Shown piece after piece: positions 16,357 through 25,400 of a stretch of DNA of 34,826 bases; position 1 is the first letter of the stretch; the number at the start of each line of letters is the position of its first letter. Below the pieces are notes generated by a model. The model was not told where the DNA came from. It did no database searches and saw nothing but the letters and a program-made list of their open reading frames with translations. Both the position numbers and the translations under genes were made by a program. The stretch covers positions 1 through 34,826 of the forward strand of contig CAILAY010000180.1 of NCBI GenBank assembly GCA_903832285.1. Reading direction: 5' to 3'. Origin of the DNA: an uncultured beta proteobacterium. GTDB taxonomy: Bacteria; Pseudomonadota; Gammaproteobacteria; Burkholderiales; Burkholderiaceae_C.

Positions 16357-17661
16357 CTACCTGGCGCTCACGTTAGCCTGGCTCCCGCGGAGTTGCTGCG
16401 AGACCTGTTCCAGCGCGGCCCAGGCGGTCGCAATCGCGAGTCCCGAGCCACACTTTGCGCGCATCCAGTCCTGATCCGCAAGGATGGAGCCGATCGCGAA
16501 CAAGCCGGGCCAGGCAGGTTTTCCGCTCGCATCCAGCGGCCTGAAGGCAGCGTCAGTTCTCAATCCGGCACGGTTGATGGCGTGGCCCGCCGGATCCAGA
16601 AAATCGCGTTGGTGCCAGGCCTCACGCGAGGCCGGCTGATGCACCGGCAAGCCCAGGAGGGTCTCGCGCACACCCTGGCGATCGGCTGTGAGTCCGCGCC
16701 CGCTGAAGCGCCCCGTGGCCAACACCACCGCGCGTGCGCTGATGCGCTCTCCGCCGGTAACGTCGAGATCCAGCAGGGCCGTGCTGCCGTCATAGGCCAG
16801 CGCGCGCACGCTGGCCTGGCGCCGCTGCACGCCGTGGACCGAGGTGGCCGTTTCCAGTGCACCCTGCAGTCGCAACCCCGGTACGGAGGTCGGCATCGTC
16901 GGGATTTCGAACACGGGAACGCCCAACCCGGCCTCGAATGCGGCGTGAACTTCGCGCGAGCGGCCCAGACCCAGGACCGCCGGAAGTCCGATCACGCGCG
17001 CGTCACCCAGCAGCGGCCGGATCAGCGCGAGCGCGCGCCCGCGCGTCTCGCCGATTTCCAGGGCCATTGCAAGGTGGACGGCATTCACCTCGGGGACGGC
17101 TTCGAAGCCCGGAAAGTCGATGCGCTGGTAGCGCAACTTCGGCCACCGATCAGCGAGCGTCGATGCGATCTGGCGCGCACTGAACTCGCGCAGGCCACGA
17201 AAATCCACCAGCAGGCAGGGTGGCCGAGCGTCCAGTGCGCCGACGCCTGCGACCATGGTCGTTGGCACGCCGAAGCTGGTCTTGACGGTCCCGATCGACG
17301 TCAGCACGTCGCTGTTGCGCTCGCGCAGTGGGGCGTAGTTCAGACCAGCGCTGTCCAGGGCCGAAACGAAGGCGTCGAATGCCGCACGGATGCAGGACGG
17401 ATCGATCCGAGCCAGCGGATGCTCGGGCTGCTCGCGCGCCAGTGCGGCGAGGGCGGCGTACGGCGATGACCACAAGCGACCCTCAGGGACAGGGTGGACG
17501 GCCAGAAGGTCGAGCAGGCCACTGGCAAACAGCAGCCCGCCGCCGCTGCCAATGAGGATGGACGAGAGGCCGCGTTGCGCGGCAAACAGGGCCGCTGCCA
17601 TACCCGCCATGCCGGCGCCGATGACGGCAACGTCGTAGCTTTTTCGCGCGCTATCGGTCAC
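16357..17661 (-). CDS. glpB: Anaerobic glycerol-3-phosphate dehydrogenase subunit B
   Basis: A 434-residue flavoprotein subunit. It begins with a dinucleotide-binding fold (VAVIGAGMAGMAAA, GAGMAG at residues 15-20), then SGGGLLFASGLLDLLAVHP, a stretch characteristic of GlpB. It ends with GLFAIGSILADQDWMRAKCGSGLAIATAW. E. coli GlpB is about 419 residues. The start is GTG 17661, overlapping the glpA stop as GTGA; the frame open upstream reads antisense-free through glpA and is not used. GlpB pairs with GlpA to carry electrons from G3P oxidation toward the membrane module encoded next in the operon. Confidence 0.9.
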   Translation of the reverse strand: MTDSARKSYDVAVIGAGMAGMAAALFAAQRGLSSILIGSGGGLLFASGLLDLLAVHPVPEGRLWSSPYAALAALAREQPEHPLARIDPSCIRAAFDAFVSALDSAGLNYAPLRERNSDVLTSIGTVKTSFGVPTTMVAGVGALDARPPCLLVDFRGLREFSARQIASTLADRWPKLRYQRIDFPGFEAVPEVNAVHLAMALEIGETRGRALALIRPLLGDARVIGLPAVLGLGRSREVHAAFEAGLGVPVFEIPTMPTSVPGLRLQGALETATSVHGVQRRQASVRALAYDGSTALLDLDVTGGERISARAVVLATGRFSGRGLTADRQGVRETLLGLPVHQPASREAWHQRDFLDPAGHAINRAGLRTDAAFRPLDASGKPAWPGLFAIGSILADQDWMRAKCGSGLAIATAWAALEQVSQQLRGSQANVSAR

Positions 17662-19262
17662 GGTGTCACCTCGCGCACGACATCGGTAATCGTCATCGCC
17701 TGGCGCAACTCTTCTCCTAACAGGCCGCAGTGCAGTGCCTCCGCCAACTCGGCCTGTGCGAGTTGCTCGCCCCACAAGACAGCGTGCTGGCCGCGCCAGC
17801 GCTCGCCCAGGAAATCGACCATCTCGGCGAGGCCGCGTCTCGCCTGGAAATCACCTTGCTGACAAAGGTGTGCGACAGTGCGCACGCTGCAGAAGCTCCC
17901 CTGGCAGGCGCCCTTGCCAACGCGGCTGCGCAATCCGATGTCGGTCAGTGTGGGCGTGTCTCCGGCCGAACGCAGTGCCGCGTAGATGGCATCGACTGTG
18001 CCGCTGGTCACCATTTCGCATTCGCACAGCAGCGTGTCGCCCGGTTCGTGGGAGCGCATCCAATCCAGCGCCGAGTGCCCCGGCGCGGTCCAGGCAGCTT
18101 GCGCCGACTCCGGCAAGGGCGTCGAGGCGGTGACGCAGGGTCGCGTCACGCCCAGGCGTTGGCAGACCAGATCAGCGGCGCGTTCGGCCATGAGCCGGCA
18201 GGTGGTGAGCTTGCCGCCGGCCAGCGTCGCCAGGTTGTCCAGGCCGTGCTCCTCGTGGTCGAACAATGCAAAGCCACGTGAGACGGTGCGGCTGTCGGCC
18301 GCGCCCGTGGAGCCCAGCAGCGGGCGTACGCCGGAGTAGGCACGAATGAATCGTGTCGTCGCCAGCGAGGGCAGCATCGGCGCGGCCTCCCCGATGATCA
18401 GGTCAGCCTCGGCTGTCGTGGGGAAAATGTGGTCCAGGGAATCGATGCGCGTTGATGTCGTGCCGACGATGGAGACTGTGCCGCCCGGCATCATGATGTC
18501 GCCGTTGCCAGGCCGTCGCAGGCGGTTGATCACGCGGCTGGCCAGGCGTGTGTGTGTGACCAGCAGCGTTCCCTTGGAATACGTCATGGCAATCGATGCG
18601 CCCGCCAGCAGTGCCACCTCCCGTGCCCAGGCTCCCGCTGCATTCACCACCTGCTCGGCTTCGATCCGCAACTCTTGTCCGCTGTCCAGGCACCGGACCC
18701 GCACCGCGCGGATGCGGCGCCCCTCGCGCTCGAAGCCCAGTACGCGCGTGCGTCGCATCAGCCGTGCACCCAGGCTGATCGCCTGCGCCATGCTTTCCAG
18801 CGAGAGCCGGAATGGGTCGATGGCGGCATCGGGCACCTCGAACACCGCGATCGTGCGCTCCGATAGCGCCGGTTCCCGGGCGCGTGCTACGGCGACGTCC
18901 ACCGGGCGCGCCGTGATGCCCGAGCGTGTGCAATGCGATGGAAAATCGGCAATGTAGCGTTCGTCGTCCCCTTGCACGGCGACGAAATAACCACCTGTGT
19001 CCTGCACCGCCTGTGCGGCCACTCGCTTGAGAATGGCGCCCTCGGCGCGGCATTCCATCGCAGCCGCGGGATCGCCAGCGACGTAACGCGCGCCACTGTG
19101 CAGAAGGCCGTGATTGCGCCCCGAAGCGCCAGCGTTGATGTCGTTTCTCTCGACGAGGGTGCAGTCGACGCCGCGCAACGCCAGGTCACGGGCCAGGGCC
19201 GTGCCGGTGACGCCTGCGCCGATGATCAGCACCCGGGTCTGGATGACAGATGGGAGATTCAA
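17658..19262 (-). CDS. glpA: Anaerobic glycerol-3-phosphate dehydrogenase subunit A
   Basis: A 534-residue FAD-dependent catalytic subunit that oxidises sn-glycerol-3-phosphate to dihydroxyacetone phosphate. The FAD site is VLIIGAGVTGTALARDLALRG (GAGVTG at 15-20). The substrate/FAD regions are SGRNHGLLHSGARY (47-60) and RAYSGVRPLLG (307-317). A C-terminal Bfd-like [2Fe-2S] domain has C413, C415, C453 and C458 (CEC...GACQGSFC), as in E. coli GlpA (542 residues), which separates it from aerobic GlpD. The start is TTG 19262, with GGAG five to eight bases upstream. A predicted leader of about 140 nt connects it to the FNR-type promoter. It is followed by glpB with a 4-bp overlap. Confidence 0.92.
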   Translation of the reverse strand: MNLPSVIQTRVLIIGAGVTGTALARDLALRGVDCTLVERNDINAGASGRNHGLLHSGARYVAGDPAAAMECRAEGAILKRVAAQAVQDTGGYFVAVQGDDERYIADFPSHCTRSGITARPVDVAVARAREPALSERTIAVFEVPDAAIDPFRLSLESMAQAISLGARLMRRTRVLGFEREGRRIRAVRVRCLDSGQELRIEAEQVVNAAGAWAREVALLAGASIAMTYSKGTLLVTHTRLASRVINRLRRPGNGDIMMPGGTVSIVGTTSTRIDSLDHIFPTTAEADLIIGEAAPMLPSLATTRFIRAYSGVRPLLGSTGAADSRTVSRGFALFDHEEHGLDNLATLAGGKLTTCRLMAERAADLVCQRLGVTRPCVTASTPLPESAQAAWTAPGHSALDWMRSHEPGDTLLCECEMVTSGTVDAIYAALRSAGDTPTLTDIGLRSRVGKGACQGSFCSVRTVAHLCQQGDFQARRGLAEMVDFLGERWRGQHAVLWGEQLAQAELAEALHCGLLGEELRQAMTITDVVREVTP

Positions 19263-19393
19263 TTGCTCCGCCCCCTGCGCGCCTTAACAATGTGGGTTGG
19301 GGAACTCACGCTCGTCTTGACGCTGCCGACCCATGGTGGCAGACTAATTCGCGCACATGCATGGCCTGCGTCCCTGATGTTCGGGAGGCCCCA

Positions 19394-19452
19394 TGCCGCC
19401 CTTCAAGCGGACCATATTCCCGCACGTCTGGCCACGGTTGAGAAAAGTCAAT
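19394..19452 (-). promoter_or_regulatory. FNR/ANR-type class II promoter of glpA operon (copy 2 of the 59-bp direct repeat)
   Basis: The minus-strand box TTGACTTTTCTCAA (19439-19452) has two differences from the FNR consensus. It is again followed after exactly 21 nt by TATGGT (19412-19417), and by the same GGGCGGCAT at the far end as the ugpB copy. The six-base block between -10 and that end differs completely, so similarity is confined to the functional blocks. It sits only 40 bp beyond the end of the glucan synthase gene. Confidence 0.62.
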
Positions 19453-19491
19453 GGTGCATCAGATGCCGATGGTTTGTGGCAGCGGTGCAAG

Positions 19492-22400
19492 CTACGCGTG
19501 CGCCAGCGTTGGCGCCGCCTCTGTCTCGTCGGAAAGAGGAATGACAAAACAGGTGTTCGTTGGCTGTTCATGCCAGCGCAGCGGCTGGCCAGGGCGAAGC
19601 AACTGTGCCTGCCCCTGTGCCGCGGCAAGCGCTGTGGCTGCCGTGGCGCGGGTCAGGATGAACCGCAGACTGCGTCGGTCGCGCGTCAGTGTCAGTTCGG
19701 CCTGCTGCCAATGCGAGGGCAGGCATGGCCTGAATGACAACTCTTGCGCCTCCAGTTTCAACCCGAAAATCGACTCGATCGAGGCGCGGTGCAACCACGC
19801 GGCCGCACCCGTGTACCAGCTCCAGCCGCCCCGACCCACATAGGGCGGCTGGCTGTATACATCACCGGCCATCACGTAGGGTTCTATGCCATAGGTCACG
19901 CTGTGCACCGGGTGGGCCGCGCGATGCGCCGGACTCAGATAGGTGAAGTAACGATAGGCGAGGTCGCGGTGAGCGCGTGCGTCCGGATGGCTCATGGCGA
20001 GTTCGGCCTGCGCCATCAAGGCCCAGACGCCGGCGTGCGAATACTGGCCACCGTTTTCGCGCACGCCGGCTGGGTAGGACTGGATATAGCCCGCGCTGGG
20101 GCTGGCATGCGCCAACGGCGGATCGATCAGCTTGATCAGGCCAGCTTCGTGGTCCACCAGGTGCGACTCCACCGCTGCCAGCGCCATGCGCTGCAGGGTT
20201 ACCGGCGCCATGCCGCAGAGGACGGCCCAGGCCTGCGCAATCAGGTCGATGCGGGCCTCCCCGTTCGCGTGGGAGCCCAGGGCCTGACCATCGTCGAAGA
20301 ATGCGCGCCTGAACCATCGCCCATCCCACGCCGGGCCCATCAGCGCCGCTTTCCAGCCCTGTGCGGCGGCTTCCCAGCGCCGGGCCCGATCCCCGTCGCC
20401 GCGGCCATGCGCGAGCGGCGCGAAGTCGGCCACGATCTGGCACAGGAACCAGCCCAGCCAGACCGACTCACCGCGCCCTCCGGAACCCACGCGATTCATG
20501 CCGTCGTTCCAGTCGCCGCTGCCCATCAGCGGCAGGCCGTGGACGCCCACGCGCAAGCTGCGATCGATGGTACGCGCCGCGTGCTCGTATACCGATGCAT
20601 CCTCGGTACTGATGCTGGGCCTGTCGTACGCATCCTCGGCACCTTCGGGAATGGTGACACCTTCAATAAAGGGAACCCGCTGATCCAGGACGGCAGCATC
20701 GCCTGTCGCGCGAAGATAGTGGGTGCAGGCATAAGGCAACCACAGCAGATCGTCTGAAAAATGCGTGCGCACGCCCGCACCCGTGGGTGCGTGCCACCAA
20801 TGCTGCACGTCGCCCTCGGAAAACTGCCGCGATGCACACAGCACGATCTGCCGGCGCAGCAATTCGGGCTCGGCCCAGACCAGCGCCATCGCGTCCTGCA
20901 ACTGGTCGCGAAAACCGGTGGCGCCACCGGCCTGATAGAAACCCGCCTTGGCCCACAGTCGGCAGGACACGGTCTGGTACAGCAGCCAGCGGTTCACCAT
21001 TGCGTCGAACAGAGGATCGGGGGTTTGCACCGTGATGGCACCCAGCAATTTGTCCCAGTCTGTGCGCACCTTTTGCAAGCGCTGCCCGGCATGCACCGCT
21101 GCGGCCTCGATGGCCAACTGTCGGGCTGCGTGCGGGCTCTCGCCGTAGCCCAACAGGAAAACGCGCTCAACTGATACCCCTGGAGCCAGTAGCAGTCGGG
21201 TCGAAAGTGCCGCGCACGGATCCATTCCCGCACCGCTGCTTTGGCCGAAATGGTCTGGCAACACCAGACGACCGCGCGCATCAAAACACTCACGCCGGTC
21301 GCAGGTCCAGTCTTCTTCGGCGTCCGCTGGTCCCGTAAGGCCAAAGAAGGCAGTGCCGTCGCCGAAGCCGGCAGACCGCTCGCATTGTGTGCACATCAGT
21401 GCCGTGAACTGTTGTTCAATCACGCCGTCGGATCCCAAGCCAAGGTGGTTCAATGCGGGCAGGCGCTGGCGATAAAGGGCAGTACGTGTGCTGCCACGGT
21501 CGGTTCGATTCGCACCCATCATCCATTCGACCATGCCGGTCAGCCGCAGCTGCAAGGTCCGGTCGCCGTGGTTCATCAGTTGGATGCGAACCTGCTGCAC
21601 CGAGGTCTGCGCGTCGACACACCACGACACCGTGACTTCCACATCGCCGTGGCGGTGGCTGATGCTGCTGTAACCCTGCCCATGCGAAACGCGGTAGGTG
21701 GCGCGCTCGTCGCCCCATGCGTTTGGCGCGAGATTCCACAACTCCAGCGTCGCGAGGTTCTGCAGCAAGAACCATTCGCCAGGCGGATCGGCAACCGGGT
21801 CGTTGGACCAGGCGGTGAGCTGGTTCAGCCGGCTGTTCACGGCCCAACTGAAGCCGCCACCAGCCTCCGAGATATGGGTGCCGAAATTGGGGTTGGAAAG
21901 CACATTGATCCAGGGCCGCGGTGGACGTACATGGGCACCGACATCAAATCGGAACTCCCCCGAAGCGCCAGCAAACTCGCCTACAGATGCCGCCACGTCG
22001 GCAGGGCACCACGCCACAGGCAGCGCTGCGCCCGTGCGCTCCCGCCGGCAATCGAAGGCCTGCTCGTGAAGTGCTGTCCACGCCCGGACATGATGTAGCA
22101 GCGGGCGTCCGTCGGCCTGCAGCGACACGCGCGCCAGGGTCTGCAGCGTGCTCAGTTCGTCGGCGCCGAGTTCGTCCGCACGCAGCACATGAAAGCCGAC
22201 GAAATCCGCGCCGTTGCTGGCCAGGTGTTGCTCGCGCAGTGCGGCGATCTCGCGCTGGAGTTCCATCAGATACGAGGTTGCTTCGGCGTTCACCACCACC
22301 AGGTCGCAGGCGACGCCGCCCCATGACCACAGGCTCAAGGCCTGGGCCAGGGCGCGCAACAGGCCCAAGCCCTGGGTGACGCCGGCCGAAACCAGGATTA

Positions 22401-25400
22401 GCGGACGGTCGCCTGAAATGCCGAAACGCCACAGTGTGCGGCGGTCGCAGACCGTGGCCGCTTCGTCCCGGCCGCGCTCGCTGCCGATGGGGGTTCGCGC
22501 CAGCGTCAGCGCCAGTGCGGTGGTCAGCATCTGGATGGCGCTGAAGGTCTCAGCGCTGGCGCGCAGCGCGCGCAAGCGGATGCCTGTCAAGGTGGCCGAC
22601 ATCAGCGAGGAACGCTGCACGTGGCTGGTTTGCCGATACTTGTCGACCAGGGAGCGCACGGTGCTGCTGTTGTCGGACGCGGCCGTGGCAAACGTCAGCT
22701 GCGCCTTGGCGTTGGCCGCGATGTGAAGCTGAACCGAGATTGCGCATACCGGATCCAGCCCGGTGTCGACAACGAAGTCGGACATCGTCCGTTCAGTCTT
22801 GCCGTCGTCCCAAGCGTGGGCCGGCGGGGCCGTTGGCAAGGCGTCGAACGCAGCCAGCGGATGGCTCGCGTCGTGGTTGCGGCCGAGCCAGCGCGCCCGG
22901 TCGGTCTGGATGCGCACGCTCAGCAGTTGCGCTTCATTGTCCGCCAGAAAATGCGCCGCGTGCAATTCGCGCTCGGTTGGCAGACGAGGCAGGCGGGAGA
23001 ATAGCAGCGCCTGTTGTGGTGCCAGCCATTCGGCGCGAACGAAGAGGTTGGTGAAGGCGGGGTGTGCTTCATCGGCACGCGGATCAGTCAAGGCTACATC
23101 GAATGCTGACATCAGTTCCAGGTCGAGCGGGTGATCGCTCAGGTTGCGCAGTTCGACCCGGCGGAACTCGATGTCGTCTTCCGGGCTGACCCAGACCGTC
23201 GTATGGGCCTGCAACTCTGGCCAATCGGTGTCAAAACACATGCGGTCGGCGTGGTAGGTGCTGTGGTAGCGCGCCCTCGCGTCGGGCGCGGGATGATGGG
23301 TAAGCGAGACCGGTCGTTGTAGGTCCGGCCCGGGTGTGTCATTCAGCCCGCGCAGATAAAAGAAGCTGCCAAAGGCATCGCGCAGCGCATCGTCCCGCCA
23401 GCGCGTGATTCCGGTTTGACCCCAGCGGCTCCAGCCTGCGCCATTGGCGCGCAGCGACACGCTGTAACGCCCGTTTGACAACAGGTGGGTGGGTTGCAGC
23501 GCGGCCGAATCCGGCAGCACTTTGCGCAGCAGACCCGCGCCGCGCCTCTCCAGTGCGGGCAGCGGGGCACTCGCCGGCGGTGCGCGCAGCGAAGTCACCT
23601 CGCGCGGCGCGCGCTCGTGCAGCATCGAGCCCACCGCCTCTATCGGCGCACTGGCCATGGCCCAGCGCCGCGCCCTGCCGTCTAGCAGCACGTTGGCCAA
23701 GGCCACGATGCTCATGCCCTGATGGTGTGCCATAAAGGTGCACACCGGAGTACAGCGCACCCCCAACGTGCGTCGTGCGGGAGAAAAATCGAGCGCTTCG
23801 ATGAAACCGTAGCGTGCACGGGCCGAGAGCCCCTCCAGCGCCGAAAAATTGAGACAGGCACGATAGGCTGCAATCTGTGCCGCCAGCGCCGTGGCATAGG
23901 GCGCGATCACCAATTCGTCCGCTGGCGTGCGGCGCAGCGCCAGTCGCGGCACACCCTGTGGCGCGTACTGGTATGCCAGGGTGTGGTCGCTGCCGGCGTA
24001 GGCCGACTCCGATATGCCCCAGGGTACGTGGTGCGCCTGGGCGAATGCGATCTGCTCTTTCAGCGCCGCATGACAAGCGTCGCGCAAGACGCTCCCCTGC
24101 GGTTCGTTCAGCACCAGACTGGGCATCAGGTATTCAAACATCGATCCCGACCAGGAGCGCAACACCCATCTGGCTCCGGCGGCGTAGAACGGACGCCCCA
24201 GTGCGGCCCAGTGGCGCACCGGCACATCGCCCTTGGCGATTGCCAGCAGACTGGTGAGCCGCGACTCCGACGCCAGCAGGTCGTAGAAACCGGCGTCCAG
24301 TTGTTGCTCCGCCAGCCGATAGCCGATGTGCAGCAGATGGCGCTTGGGGTGGTACAGGAAACTGAAATCGGCCTCCCACGCGAACTGCTCGCAGGCCGTC
24401 GCCAATGCGCGCAAGCGGCGGCTGGCCTCCTGTTCGTGCCACGCCCGGGTGCGGGCTTGCACATCTAGCCCGGCTGAGCGCAGCGTCGCGAGGTGATCGA
24501 GCAGACACCATGGCAACTCGTCTGCGCCGCCTGTCTGTGCCGCGACCGCAGTGTCGTTCTGCGCCGGCAGAAACTGGGCCAACTCGGCGTCGGCATCGCC
24601 CAGGAGGCGCTCAAACGCAGCGGGGTCGTTGCCACATTGCGTCAATGGATCTGACATCGCCAGCAGCCGCGCCAGCGCCGAGTCGCCAAGCAGTCTTGGC
24701 ATCAGTTCGGGCAGGCGCACCAGCAGCGGCGCGAGACGCCGCCGTGAAGTGATGATGGCGTGCTCGGTCGCCGCAGGATCGTGGGGCTCGAGGGAGAACT
24801 CCCGGCAGGCCTGAGCCACGGCGAGCAGGTGCCCGCACAGGTTGCCGCTGTCCACGGTGGAAAGGTACATCGGCAGCAGCGGCGCACCGGTTTGCGTGTC
24901 GTACCAGTTCAGGAAGTGTCCACGGTGGCGCTGCAGCGTGAGCAGGGTAGCGACGGTCGCCTCCAATCTGTCGATCAGGTCCTGGGTGCCGATCCAGCCG
25001 AAGGCCCGGGCGCAGGCCACACTCAGCAGATACAGGCCGATATTGGTGGGCGAGGTGCGATGCGCCACCATGTCGTGCGGTGCGGTCTGCAGATTGTCGG
25101 GCGGCAGATGCCGGTCCTCAGGTCCGACGCAGCGCTCGAAGAAGCGCCAGGTGTCGCGCGCAATGCCATGCAGATAGACCTGGTCCGGGAGCGGCAAGGC
25201 GGCGTCCCCGCGCGCCGGGCGTGCTCGACTGAACCACCAGGTCCAGACCGGTGACGCCCCCCAAAGCAGGCAAAGCATCAGCGTCAGCTCAAAGTATGGG
25301 GTGGCGGCAGCGAGCCAGAACCCGTCCAACGCGGCAAACAGGAAAAGCGCCAGAACCGGCTCGCGCCAGTGCTGGCGCGCCACGGCCGCGAAGGTGGCTC